64,000 nt of DNA from Acridotheres tristis (taxonomy: Eukaryota > Chordata > Aves > Passeriformes > Sturnidae). The stretch lies in assembly GCA_037013685.1 (NCBI GenBank), contig CM072919.1:53438116-53502115 (forward strand), written 5' to 3'. Below the pieces are notes generated by a model, which worked only from the letters and a program-made list of their open reading frames with translations, was not told where the DNA came from and did no database searches. Positions 25,001-35,221 of the stretch are shown piece after piece. Position 1 is the first letter of the stretch; the number at the start of each line of letters is the position of its first letter. Both the position numbers and the translations under genes were made by a program.

Positions 25001-26879
25001 ATAGTTGCCCATGTGCTGGGGAGGACTATGCAGCAAACAAAGTACTTAAGATGTCTTATTAATAATCATTTCATAACAAGATAAAAGACTTTCCAGCTGC
25101 AAGGAAAAGCTGGGTATCTAGATAGCAGATAAGAAATGCAGACTGCACTGGGACCAGAAAACGGGGTTCAGTTTACTTTCCAACTGGTGGTTCTCCCCAC
25201 TGATTGCTGAAAGATATATATAATAATTACACCAACAAAGAAACAGCTGTAAGATTAGGTAGGCTCAGCCCATGACTGCATGAGTAGAACAATACAATTC
25301 TGTGGTCCGTCTGCTCCACTTACAAGGATTCACTCTTTTTTCCACTTCCAAACTGTGTCACTGACCACAGTGCAACTTCTACCCAGGCCTCTTCCCAGCT
25401 TAGAATGTGGCAGAGATACAAAGCAAGAGGAAACTGTTGTCCCTTAAAAAGAATAAATTTCTCACAGGTCACATTACATTCTATTCTACAAGTTTAAGAT
25501 AAGAATATTTGTAGTACAGTAGGAAAAAGTCAATTTAGCTATGTTTCCCGTGTTATGGAAATCACCACTGGCAGCCTAGGGAAGACCAAAAGGACATCCA
25601 GCATGATCTTCCAGATTCCAGGAGTCTGTAATTTACAGCCTTCAGAGCCAGCATACTCATGTTAGACAATCCTTGATAAATATTATTACACAAACTTATC
25701 TAATTTTGTTTAAGCAAGCACGCATATGACACAAAATCATATACTTGTACTTTCCTCTAGATTAGAAGAATCTGCTGTTTTTATGACTGATCCTGTACTT
25801 GCTCTTGGAGAACATGAAATGCATTTTAATCTGGCTTAGTTTCATGAACACTGATGAAAATATTAGTATTCACAAGGATACCTATAAAAGGAAACTTCAT
25901 ATTTCCTTATAACTGAATATGTAAATATTTGGTAAATTGTGATGTTTATATAGTAATACTCAATCAAATATTCTAAGATTAACAGATGTCCTGAATCCTT
26001 TTATCTACAACTATCTCAGATATTGCCCAAACCATAATAAACTATTATAAGTTTGGAAATACAAAAAAAAAGCAAACATTTTGAAAGAAGAATTCATAAA
26101 CACCTTTGTACCTTTTGTGAAAACAGGTACTGCATTGTAAATATTTATTATAGATGTATTATTAAGGAAGAAGTACAGCAGGAGTTGCACAGCTGGAACT
26201 AAGTTGCTATGAATAATTTTGCTAAAGAACACTATCAACAATGTTTATCCTGTGTCCAAATTGTGGTAAGTTTTTACACACTATTAGGAAGATAAGATCA
26301 CATACCTATTGCAGTGTTTGGAGCTCTCTCAGAGCCAAGAAGTCTGGCAGGGCTCCACTGCAGTCAGTGCCTAAGCTCTTAACAGATGGGTGTTGCACAA
26401 CCTGCCCCTCTGCACAGGCACAGCACGGCTCGCCCCGGGCTTCTCCCTGCCCCAACACCCCGGCTGCTGAGCCTGTGAGATGGGGTGCTGTGATGGAAAC
26501 TCATTAAACCCTAAATGCAGTGAGCTACTAATGAGTACTTTAAGGGCAAATTCTCCTTTGGTGGAGGCACAGTGGAGAGAATTTCACTCTGCTGCGTACA
26601 TACAGGCTTTGGTGTGTCTGTTTGTGTATGGCTGGATTCTGCTCAGATACTCTGCTCTGTCTTCACTTGCTCAGGGGTAGAGAAATTTGCAGGTGAGTTC
26701 ATGAATGCAAATGAAGGCATGAAGTATAATGCCTCACGGCTTAAAGACAACTGTATGCAAATGTGCATGCATAGATATTTAAATTCTCACAGGATATAAT
26801 TATAAAATAATACACACAGAACCAGTCCAAACTGAGGTTTCTATATGCTTGCTGTCGTATACTTAGTTCTTAGGCTGTC
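16046..26879. other. Unique AT-rich interval without a recognised gene
   Basis: No interspersed repeat family or confident exon was seen. Small items are a 26-bp inverted repeat at 21293-21318 (entered separately) and a pair of overlapping reverse-strand open frames at 22056-22440 that I could not resolve into exons (see findings). The rest is consistent with intron or intergenic sequence. Confidence 0.5.
21293..21318. repeat. Perfect 12-bp inverted repeat with 2-nt loop
   Basis: gaaaacagagct, then aa, then agctctgttttc. The arms are exact reverse complements. The element is too short to identify as a transposon terminus. It could form a hairpin in RNA or extrude as a small cruciform. Confidence 0.85.
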
Positions 26880-26941
26880 AATATTTTTTTTTTAATTTTT
26901 TATATTACTTTAATGCTTTCTTTTTTTTTTTTTTTTTTTTT
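26880..26941. repeat. Poly-T rich low-complexity tract
   Basis: Two T-rich runs. The second, at about 26920-26941, is an uninterrupted T run followed by 'gttttccggtggcgcc'. Read on the other strand it is a poly(A) tract, but I found no adjacent retrocopy, so it is recorded as simple sequence. Confidence 0.8.
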
Positions 26942-27044
26942 GTTTTCCGGTGGCGCCCTATGTTAAAAAATTAGTTAGGGCCAAGATAATTATTTTTAAT
27001 TCAAGGGAATTAGAGCATTCAGCCGTGTGATTTAGTTTTAGGTA

Positions 27045-27128
27045 GTCCTGCAAGGAACATAAAGTTGAACTCAATGACCCTTATGTGTATGTCCCTCCTA
27101 ATCTGAGATACTCAGCAATTCAATGAAA
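27045..27128 (+). mobile_element. Worn CR1 3' end, forward
   Basis: The sequence 'aagttgaactcaatgacccttatgtgtatgtccctcctaatctgagatactc' corresponds to the last about 70 bp of a CR1-type element (normally a 'ggttggactcgatgatcc...gtcccttccaactcag.atattctatg' pattern), with many substitutions and a decayed tail ('agcaattcaatg'). No tRNA-like head precedes it, so it is taken as CR1 and not SINE. The degree of decay suggests an old insertion. Confidence 0.6.
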
Positions 27129-27559
27129 ATGATGTAAAACTATTTTTCCCCTACAAAACATCAATTGAAATTAGATCATCAGAATTGCCATTCCAGAAAG
27201 ACATAATTTGGAAAAACATTTGTTGTCTATCAATCAAGCTCTGGATGGAATCCAGATAGCTGATTTTCAGGATATCTTAAAACTGTAAACACCAAGTTTT
27301 AGCCCAAGTTTCTTTAGAAAGCCAGGTTTGTGAGACTAGAACTGTTGTCTGCTTGTTTGTCCTGTTAACCATTAATAATGTTTCAAACACCAGCAATTTC
27401 ACTCTAACAGAGACTATGAAGTCTCCCATATCACCAAAGTTTTTCGAGGTCTGGAGACCTGAGCGCCCAGGCTGTCAGAAGGACACCTGTGGTGATCCTT
27501 TATGGGGTGCTAGAGGACTGGAAATGGACAGAGCCATCAGAGGCTTCCTACACCAGCAG
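27129..27559. other. Unique sequence, nothing recognised
   Basis: AT-rich on the left, with GC rising towards 27.4 kb as the CpG-rich block begins. No exon or repeat family was seen. Confidence 0.45.
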
Positions 27560-28000
27560 AGGCCATGGGGCTGCTGCCCAGCCCCGGCACAGCCCAGCCC
27601 GCCGGGGACGGAGAGCAGCTCCGGGGGCTCGGTCCGAGCAGGACGAGCTCAGGCAGGAGGAAGGCAGGCACGGCTGCCCGCTGGCATTCCCAGGTGGGTG
27701 GCTCTGGCATTCCCAGGTGGTGGCTCCGCAGCTCCTTTGGCCCCAGAGGGTGTCTGACCAGCGGAGCTGGGACAGTCGGGATCTCGTCCCAGGCGTCGGC
27801 AGGAGCGCGCTGCTGCGGATGCTGCTCGCTGCCCACAGGTGGCAGTGAACCTTCACCATTGGCCAGGGGAAAACCAAATTTACCTCTGAGCCTTCTGGTG
27901 CCTGTGGGCATCAGCCTGACGGCCCCTGCTTGAGGTGCTCGGGTCTGGATTCGGGGGAGCTCCTCGGCAGAGGGCTGTGCTCCTCGCTCCTCTCTTCCCA
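27560..28000. promoter_or_regulatory. CpG-rich block (candidate CpG island)
   Basis: A GC-rich block with about 20 CpGs in 27580-27830 and a few more up to about 27985, in sharp contrast to its AT-rich flanks. It contains a tandem duplication at 27681-27725. The reverse strand is open for 154 codons (27537-28001) and forward frames are open for over 100 codons, but these overlapping frames reflect base composition. None shows a recognisable domain, and the proline/arginine-rich content is typical of translated CpG-rich DNA. It could be a promoter of a gene or lncRNA lying outside the recognisable sequence, or a GC-rich minisatellite remnant. It is about 2.5 kb upstream of the exon candidates at 30.5-31.5 kb on the + strand, which makes a shared transcript possible but unproven. 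Confidence 0.45.
27681..27725 (+). repeat. Tandem duplication, 23 + 22 bp
   Basis: Two adjacent copies of ctggcattcccaggtggg/tggct differ only by one G. On the reverse strand the frame reads a repeated PPTWECQ/HHLGMPE-like pattern caused by the duplication. It is the only clear internal repeat in the CpG-rich block. Confidence 0.9.
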
Positions 28001-30490
28001 AAGGTGTAACACAACCTGTGTGACTGGGAGGGGTCTGGAGGTCAGTCAGAACTACCGAGATCTGCTGAAAAATCCACTCAAATCTGTGATGTCAAATGGT
28101 GTCAATACAGTTGGAAAGGCAACACTTCAAAGCAGAATATGTTTCAGAGATGGTGATAATTTTATTATCTCTATCTGCCTGAACACAGGACTGGTGTGAA
28201 ACAACAGCAAGGGAGGGAAAAAGATAAAGAGCTGAGCAGATCAGAGGAGATTAGAAAATTGCTCCTGCTATACAGAGTAATAAACTTTGCTGTCAACAAG
28301 CACAGCTTCCCTTGGATTTTTCAAAGGATAAAACCACCATTGTTTGCATTTAAGCTATCCTCTCTCCCATGTCCTTTATCAAAACAAAGTTATTTAGGTT
28401 CCCCATGAGACAACAGTATATATTTCTGATGTTCCAAAATACATGCTGAGTACAAATTTTCAAACCTTCACAGATAAATAGATTAGATTAAAGAACAAAA
28501 ACAATGGTGTTGAGTGGAAAAACAGACAGTAAGTAACATTTGGCCAACCCATAAGCTGAGGATGCATATACTACATAAAATCTGGGTGTCTGTCCTTTCA
28601 TTTTCGTCCTGGAATCAATAACTACGTGCATCGTGTAGGTTTGGATTTTTTGGGGGCTTCTCCTTTTTTCTTTCCAAAAATAACAGCAAACTTCAAAGTG
28701 ACAAATAACACCAGCAAACTGAAAAAAAAAACCCCAAAACAACAAACGTAATTTTGTCTGAAACTGCTGCCCAAATGTGAATTAACTGTGTGAGTTTTTC
28801 TCTGCTCTCAGACAGCTGTGAACATCTGCCAAGTTACTGGAAACCCATTGCATATGGTACCACCTGCATCTTGATACACAGCAACAAGCCAAGTTTTGCC
28901 ATCATGTATGTTTTTGCATCTTCACTGAATCCACTGGGGCTGCATGCATGTAACTGAGAGTTTAATCCCAGTGGAGCTCTGTTGTGTTTCCCCGTGACTA
29001 AGTTCAGTGGACTCCAGTGGAGTCACAGGGTGTAACTGTGACCAGACACACTTTATTGATAAATTTTACCAGTCTGCTGACCTGCTGCAAAGTTTCCCCT
29101 AAAAAATGGATATTCTGACAAATAGGGAGCTTGCTACTGGACATCTACAGCTTCATGGACTGATTTTTGGACACAAAAATTTTAACACAACAGAGTATTT
29201 TGCTGTTTTCTTGTGAAAAAGCAGTTCTATGAATCCTCCATTCCATACCCCTGAGCCAATGTGGTGGCACAGGAGGACCAAGTCAGGATCTACACTGAGT
29301 GGGAAAGATCTGGAGGCAGGGTCTCAGAGGCCACCTGGGTCCTGTCTCTCCAAGGCAGTGGCCAGATTGGCTTTGTGAAGAGCATTAAGTTCATCACGTT
29401 CAGCACCCAAACTAAGCTGATTTATTTCTGGAGACTCCTGGTCTGGAATGGCCCTGATCTGAATGTCTGGAGCAAGCAGGAGGCTCATCCCGGAGAGCTG
29501 GGCAGCGCAGGTACAGAAGGTGAATTCTGTGTTGTTTTGTCTCATCAGTCCCTGCCACAGAAGAGAAGTTTTGTTCTTGGACTACCTAGAAAGACATATT
29601 AGGTAGACAATGGTTGTGCTCTTCAGGAAACAAAACTGCACTTAAAGAGTCCCCATATCACCTTGGGACATAATTTTAAATTCTGGTTGAGGTACTGCAA
29701 AGGAAAACATAAAAAAGAAATGTGCATTTTTAAATTTAATAAAATTAATCCTTGCAGTCTTTGTTATTTTGTATACTATGTGCATTTGTGACTCCTTGGG
29801 CAGAGTAATTTTCACAGGATCTGCATATTGCAATTTTATGCAGGAATAAAATTCACATACAAAGTGAAGCCAGAACTGTCTGGCACAGAGCTCCTAAGGA
29901 CAGATGGTGCCACCTGCATCCTCCATTAAGAAAAGTCCTAGCCAGGTTTGTAGACAATGCCCTATTTAAGTGAAAGGAGGGAAAAATTCTATGAGGTCTC
30001 TTCTTATCTAAGTACAGAACATTTACAGTGATAAAAAATTATTAAAATTAAGCGTTATTGAGGTCTGTGTTTTCACTGACTCATGGCTCTCAGGATATAT
30101 GGAAGTTCTCACTGCTATTCAAATCTGTCGTTTCTTTCTTGCCACCCAGCTCTTTTTTCCGAAAATGTATTTGAGCCACAGGTCTTGAGCTTTATATAGA
30201 GGCCTTCCCTATGTTCTCCTTCTTCCTCTGACCAAGGTTATTCAGCCTTGCAGTTTAGTTTAAGCCGAGGTTTTTGACAGGCTTATTGTTGCAATGAATT
30301 TGCAATTGTGTCTTGATATTCTGTTATCTTGCCACTGAAATGAAAGATGACACAAATTCAGCTCTGAAGGGAGCACTGAGGGTTTAAATGTCATTTGAAC
30401 ATGCACTTCTTTAAGAAGCAGTGAGAACAGCTAGCATCAAGATAAACAAATAAAGGAGGAAAAAGGCTAAGCATGTGAGATTTTCTTAAT
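28001..30490. other. Unique interval without a recognised gene
   Basis: No repeat family was seen. A forward open frame of 113 codons at 29261-29602 has no recognisable motif and no paired splice sites and was not accepted. A short A-rich run occurs near 28721-28740. Confidence 0.45.
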
Positions 30491-30512
30491 ATGAGAAGTA
30501 TTCTTTTTATAG

Positions 30513-30556
30513 GAAAAACGTTTCTTTCATTGATTATCATTGGACTGCATTTCCTG
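30513..30556 (+). CDS. Candidate 44-bp internal or first coding exon (unidentified)
   Basis: A short segment is bounded by an AG acceptor preceded by T-rich sequence (tattctttttatag) and a strong donor (ctg|gtaagaaa). Two frames are open across it. One reads KNVSFIDYHWTAFP and leaves one base at the donor. The other, if extended upstream to an ATG at 30491 instead of using the acceptor, reads a hydrophobic MRSILFIGKTFLSLIIIGLHFL, which resembles a signal peptide. The frame that would join in phase directly to the exon candidate at 31280 contains a TGA, so a direct join of these two is not supported; an intermediate exon or independent genes would be needed. No protein family is recognised. 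It may be a chance arrangement. Confidence 0.2.
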
Positions 30557-31279
30557 GTAAGAAAATATTTGTGTTGTGTATGTTTAAAATTTCATCTGTG
30601 TTTTGTGGAAGGATTTTTGAAACCAGATAGTCTTTTACTTATATAATAATCAGTTATTCCCAAAAGTTTGTGCATTTGTGTGGGTATACAGACACATGTC
30701 TACGCACCACGTTTTATGCCTAGTGAAGAATTTAAACAGTAATAAAGGCACTAGCTGACATTGAGTTTGCTTCTTTTTCAGCATTGTTTATTGGCAGTCA
30801 GATGAAATCTAATTTGTTCCTAGAGAAGTGAAAAGAGAAACAAACTAAGAGTTTTAAATCTTACTATAAGTCTTTCCTTTCTAGATTTCTTCTAATACTT
30901 GAAAGAAGAGTCTATTCAGACCTACTCTCTGCTTGGTGTTCTCGAAACCAGCAGAGGCTACAAGGTCTGCTGACAGGTCAGTCTGCTGGCAGTTCACAAA
31001 GCTGAATGTCCCCTAGGTTCTGGTACCTCACATTTTGGAAATAGACAGACTTAGACTTAGACTTAGTAGACTATCTCTACCAAGAGATAACAGAAAAGTT
31101 CAATCAGTAACATTATTGTATATCAGGCTGAGCAGAACTGAACCAGAATATTTTTCACAGTCTTGCCATTCAGTATAAAATTTAAAAATGCTAAAAGCAG
31201 CTATACAAAAGGCTATTAAAAAATATGTCACCAAATTTTTACAGACTTTAAAGAAAGTTTTTTTCCATTTAAATTTCAG
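30557..31279. other. Intron-like AT-rich sequence between exon candidates
   Basis: AT-rich sequence ending in a good polypyrimidine tract and acceptor (tttttttccatttaaatttcag, finishing at 31279). It contains a (GACTTA)3 micro-repeat at about 31046-31065 and a locally repeated 'tctgctgacaggtcagtctgctgg' around 30966-30990. Intron status depends on the exon candidate that follows. Confidence 0.35.
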
Positions 31280-31475
31280 GATGAAGTCTGGGTCTGCTTT
31301 CGACTTAAATGCCCATTTTCCTCCATTACGAATTAGAATTCTTCGTGGTGGAGAATGTTCAGGTGGAAAAATGAAAGCTACCCCCTTCTCAACGCAGTTG
31401 GGAGCCATGGGAATGAATGTTCAAGGAAATGTTTGTGTAGACCTTACAGTGCCACAAAACAACATCCGGTTTTGA
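31280..31475 (+). CDS. Candidate terminal coding exon, protein family not recognised
   Basis: This is the most gene-like stretch in the window. A polypyrimidine tract and AG acceptor end at 31279. The frame then runs 64 full codons after one carried-over base (splice phase 2) to TGA at 31473-31475. An AATAAA signal lies at 31499-31504, only 24 bp after the stop. Local base composition is more balanced than the AT-rich flanks and codon choice looks biological. The encoded C-terminus starts MKSGSAFDLNAHFPPLRIRI, carries RGGECSGGKMKATPF, and ends VCVDLTVPQNNIRF. There is no membrane segment or known motif I can name. The open frame upstream to ATG 31188 runs through the pyrimidine tract and is probably intron. 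It could instead be the fossil last exon of a lost gene. Upstream exons were not securely found. Confidence 0.45.
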
Positions 31476-31498
31476 TTTGTTTAAGCTATATTTTTATT

Positions 31499-31504
31499 AA
31501 TAAA
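31499..31504 (+). terminator. Poly(A) signal AATAAA for the candidate terminal exon
   Basis: A canonical hexamer 24 bp after the TGA of the exon candidate. If used, the 3' UTR would be unusually short for a bird gene. Such hexamers are common by chance in AT-rich DNA, so its weight comes from position only. Confidence 0.35.
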
Positions 31505-33579
31505 ATTATACGAATATTGTTTGAAGACTGACTAAAGCCAGAATGGTGGCTTTGTATGACATCTATGCAATTTAGATAGAATTTATATGAGGTGAAGTAA
31601 TATGGATATTTATGGTCGCTTTTATTTCCTGTTGTGCTTGAGGTTGTTAAACTTTTTTATGCTCTTTTCTATTTAGACTAGGGACCCTGAAATAAGTTTT
31701 TGAAACGTATCTGTAGCATATGTGTGTTTTCATAAACTGTATTTCTATTTTACTGTGTAAATACAATATGAAGAGTATCCCTTTTGCCAGGAAAGTGAGG
31801 TTTGATAAATTCAGCTGAAATGGAATTTAATGAAAAGAAATGAATGAGGCCTTTACAGTTTAGTTCACTGGATAGTTTTAAAGTTTCAAATTAAATGACA
31901 CTTTAAAATGCCTGTTTTGCCAGTTTTTCTGGCACAAAACAGCTACAACAAAATGTAACTAAATCTCTTTTAACATTTGAGTTATAACAAAACCACAAGA
32001 GATATTTTTTTTAACAAAGACCAGGCTACAGACAGTCTGAGCACTGACTTCTACACTTGTAAGCCTCAATGAAGTGTTGGTCTCACATGCATAAGTAAAC
32101 AATAAGCCTGTAGAAGGAAATAGAGGCTTTAAAACAGCTTCTTTTACCTTAAATCTGGTTTCTCAGACCTCTCCAGGTAGTCTTTCAAGCAACAAAGTGT
32201 CCAGACTTCTATTTTCCCTTAAGTGGCCTGACAAGTTATTTTCCAGCCTAGAATTACTGAAAGCTTAGTTTCTCCTAATAACTTGACGTACAAACTCCAC
32301 CTTTCAGAGGAGGTCGTTTTTGTTTCTCAGGGGGAATATGTAGAACCTTTTTAATTTCTTGAATTTTTTTCAGATCCCGCTCTGTGATATTGAACCTGTC
32401 TCAAAGCTAATATACTGAAAAACAGTCAATATAAATAAATAAATAAACAAACAAACAAACATTTAAAAAATATATATTATTTTCTAAACTCTTCTGAAAC
32501 TCTGTTAAGATAATGTTTTCTTTATAAATTTTAGTTTCCCTGCCTATAATTTTTCTTGAATTTAGTGAGCACTGAAATTTTCTGGGATATATATTACTAT
32601 TCACTCCTGAAAAAAAGAGGCAAGCTGAGTTTCTTCCGGATTTAGAAGCAAAGAGGCCCAGATAGGACAAGCCTGTGTGGTCCATAAAGCATTTGAACAA
32701 CGAAGGAGCAGTCAAGCTCTTGGCATGGGAGAGCAATACAGCTGAAGGGAGGGTTTAAGGATGGGTGGGGTGGCTGGTAGTGCTTCCCTGGAAACAGTCA
32801 TATGGGGACTCTGCAAGGGAACTAGACAGCCTGGCTATCAAGTGTTTGCTGCACATGCAGATGACTTCTATTTACACTTCTTGATAAGGTTCTTTCATAT
32901 TTCATCCAACCTCAAGAGACCAATTCATGCGTTTCTGAATATTTCCTTACCAGAATACAATACGTAGTAAAGAATACACAGTAAAATGAGAAGACTGCCC
33001 TCTGTGGGAAGGCAAACTGAGAAAGCTGTGACTGAGAATGGAAGAGTAAGGAGAGTATTACCGTGAGACAGAATCAGAAAATTAGAGCTGCCTAACCCAT
33101 CAGCAGGGCTGTTAAATCCACCCGTGCCATTAGGACACTGCAAGGGCAGAAAATCTGGACCACCAGCCAAATTAATACAGTCTCCTGCAGTTTCTGGTGC
33201 TTGATATAACTGAATAACTTCAGATCCTTTATCCACAGTGTAATAAAATACTTACTTGGTGCTGTCTTTGCTGCCTTTGAGCTAAACAGGAGTTTTCACC
33301 CCAATTTCTGTGTCAGTTGGGTATTCAGGGAGAGAAAGAATCTAGATGTGTCCCTAAAAAAAAATGGAAACCAGGTGGAAGAGTAGTTGGTAGATTCTGG
33401 CCAGAAGATTTAAAGAAGAGGCAGGGGCTAAAAAAAAATATCATCAAAAGCTGCCAGCATAAATGGTAGGAAAGGCCTATTACTTCCAAATGGATGTTTA
33501 GAGTCTTTTGCTGTTTGACAGTTTTGAAGGCTATTCTTTTCAGCGATAGGTTTATAAGCTTAAAAAAATTAGCTTCTTT
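31505..33579. other. Unique AT-rich interval without a recognised gene
   Basis: No exon or repeat family was identified. It includes an (AAAT)n-(AAAC)n simple tract at 32430-32463. Open frames on both strands (for example 103 codons reverse at 32925-33236) have no recognisable motif. Confidence 0.5.
32430..32463. repeat. Compound (ATAA)n(ACAA)n microsatellite
   Basis: About four AAAT-type units pass directly into four AAAC-type units, a common transition created by one T-to-C change followed by slippage. Confidence 0.9.
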
Positions 33580-33588
33580 GTGTAAACA

Positions 33589-33810
33589 TCAAGTTTGGAG
33601 AAGTCTTCTAAGATCATTGAGTCCAGCCATTAACCTGGCACCACCGTGTTCACCACTAAACTGTGCCCCAAGTGCCATATCCACAAGCCTTTTGAACACT
33701 TTCAGGAATGGTAACTCCATCACTTCCCTAGGCAGCCTATTCCAGTGCCTGGCCATCCTTTCAGTGAAGAAATGTTTCTCAGTATCTAATCTAGACCTCC
33801 TCTGTTGCAT
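33589..33810 (-). pseudogene. CR1 ORF2 C-terminal remnant
   Basis: A reverse-strand open frame reads RSRLDTEKHFFTERMARHWN and continues with RLPREVMELPFLKVFKRLVD, the highly recognisable C-terminal tail of the CR1 ORF2 polyprotein after the reverse-transcriptase domain. The ATG used by the open frame is fortuitous. Upstream (higher + coordinates) the frame is broken, so this is a decayed remnant of an inactive element and not a host gene. Confidence 0.85.
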
Positions 33811-34427
33811 CTTGAGGCCATCTCATCCTGTCATGGATGTCAGCTACATGGGAGTGGAGGCTGAGCCTCACCTGGCTACATCTTCTTTTCAGGCAGTTGT
33901 AGAGAGTGTAAGATCCCCCTGAGCCTCCTTCTCTCCCCCTGAGTTCCCACAGCTACTCCTTGAAGGACTTATGCTCCAGACCCTTCATCAGCTCTGTTGC
34001 TGCTCTCTGTACACACTCCAGCATCTCAGCATCGTTCTCTTCCTAAGAATCCCAAAACTGAATACAAGGTTCCAGGTGCAGATTCACCAGTGCCAAGGGG
34101 GACAATCCCTGCCCTGCTGGCCCATTATTGCTGGAAGAGTCACCAGCACCCCAAGGTCCTTTTCCTGAGGGCAGCTTTGCAGCCACTCTGCCCCAGCCTG
34201 TGGCACTGCCTGGGGTTGTTGTGACCCAAGGGCAGGACCCAGCACTGGCCTTGTTGAACCTCACACCACTGGCCTTGGGCCATGATCCAGCCTGCCCAGA
34301 TCCCTCTGCAGAGCCTCCCTGCCCTCCAGCACATCAATGCTCCCACCCAGCTAGGTGTCATCTGCAAGTCTGGGGAGGGTGGCTTCGACCAATTCATCTA
34401 GATCATTGATAAAGACATTAAACAGAA

Positions 34428-34432
34428 CTTGG
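34428..34432. repeat. Left 5-bp target-site duplication (CTTGG) of the solo LTR
   Basis: CTTGG lies just left of the LTR and is repeated just right of it at 35222-35226. Removing the LTR and one copy restores a continuous CR1 sequence (...aacagaacttgg/cccctataccgag...), which strongly supports these exact insertion boundaries. Confidence 0.88.
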
Positions 34433-34520
34433 TGTGGGGTTAAGTCTCCGGTGCTCTAGGCACCATTTGTTGGATTGCCTTTTTTAAAAAGCCAAGCAGC
34501 TAATAGTTGCTATAAAGTTG

Positions 34521-34526
34521 TTTATT
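34521..34526 (-). terminator. LTR poly(A) signal AATAAA
   Basis: tttatt on the + strand, about 90 bp before the LTR's 3' edge and about 235 bp downstream of the LTR TATA box in element orientation. It would define the R region end if the LTR were ever transcribed. Confidence 0.6.
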
Positions 34527-34758
34527 GCAAAAGCATGTCACCCTCAAAAGGCAGAGTCACAAGCATTAAAGTCCATGCTAAGCTTTGGTTTAGAGTCTCA
34601 AATAGAAGCAGAAGTTGCTCCTGGGGGTGCCAGCAGGGTGATGTTGCTGCAGCTCCTATCTTCTTTGGGCAATGATGATTGAGAGAGAGCAGGAACAAAA
34701 GCAAAGCAAAAAGCAAATGACAAAAAGCAAAAAGCACCATCTCTCTCCAATGCATGTT

Positions 34759-34766
34759 CTTATATA
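34759..34766 (-). promoter_or_regulatory. LTR TATA box (TATATAAG)
   Basis: cttatata on the + strand reads TATATAAG in LTR orientation. A solo LTR can act as a promoter or enhancer for neighbouring DNA; transcription from here would run leftwards, into the CR1 and towards 33 kb. No evidence of use is visible. Confidence 0.55.
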
Positions 34767-35221
34767 GAAACTTCCCAACAAACTAAAGGCATAAACTTGA
34801 ACAACTACTTCTTAACCTATTATAATTCTAGTTTTTTAACACGCCAGGTTACATATAAACTACGCATATGTTCTATCTTGTAGAAAAATGTAAACAATAT
34901 TCTTACCATAGTTTTATTACATCTAAAACTATGTTCCTGTAGCCTCCATGGAAACACTAGTATCTAGAACTACATTTTTCAACCTTCATTAGAACTCGTA
35001 CTTCTACTCTGACATCTGAGACCTTTTACTCACTAAAAGCACTTAAAACTAATTCTACTTACTTACTTACCTGCTTGCTTATTCTAAAACTTAAACTTAC
35101 GTCTCTACTTTATGTGTGAGTGGCTTAACATACTTCAATCCATCCAGTAGTTTTAATTCAATCCCTGCACTCTGATTTCTCTCTGAAGAATTCAGAGACT
35201 CCTGACTTACTGACTCCAACG

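Larger units (their letters stand above)
33580..34432 (-). mobile_element. Long CR1 fragment, reverse orientation, part 1 (split by an LTR)
   Basis: Reverse-complement CR1. Landmarks on the + strand are 'gatcattgagtccagcc' (33612), 'ccatcacttccctaggcagcctattccagtgcctggcc' (about 33717-33754), 'ctacatcttcttttcaggcagttgtagagag', 'cttatgctccagacccttcatcagctctgttgctgctctctg', 'ggggttgttgtgacccaagggcaggacccagcactggccttgttgaacctcacacc', and 'gatcattgataaagacattaaacagaactt'. These follow the CR1 consensus order without a gap up to 34432, where the sequence is cut by the LTR and then resumes at 35222. Together the two parts cover about 1.38 kb of CR1, the longest copy here. Many substitutions and frameshifts make it inactive. 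Confidence 0.93.
34433..35221 (-). mobile_element. Solo LTR of an endogenous retrovirus, 789 bp, inserted in CR1, reverse
   Basis: A 789-bp insertion interrupts CR1 exactly between two CTTGG copies. On the + strand it begins tgtggggt and ends ctccaacg, so in its own (reverse) orientation it ends CCCCACA and begins CGTTGGAG, where the first base appears mutated from the standard TG. Also in reverse orientation it has a TATA box (TATATAAG, 34759-34766) and a downstream AATAAA (34521-34526), the order expected for U3-R-U5. No gag, pol or env sequence and no second LTR are present, so internal deletion by LTR-LTR recombination is inferred. The 5-bp duplication fits several endogenous retrovirus classes; the family is not determined. 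The element has no coding capacity. Confidence 0.85.

Noticed and set aside
26241..26271. Short first exon (MFILCPNC) ending at a good donor
   Set aside because: Only nine codons, no downstream partner exon found, and no promoter features.
27537..28001. 154-codon reverse frame and overlapping forward frames over 100 codons
   Set aside because: GC- and CpG-rich DNA is open in many frames by composition. There is no domain, no splice context, and internal repetition is explained by the tandem duplication.
33494..33922. 142-codon forward open frame
   Set aside because: It is the antisense of the CR1 ORF2 C-terminal remnant.
34522..34755. 77-codon reverse frame inside the solo LTR as a retroviral gene
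   Set aside because: It falls between the LTR's TATA box and poly(A) signal, and LTRs of this kind carry no structural genes; no motif is visible.
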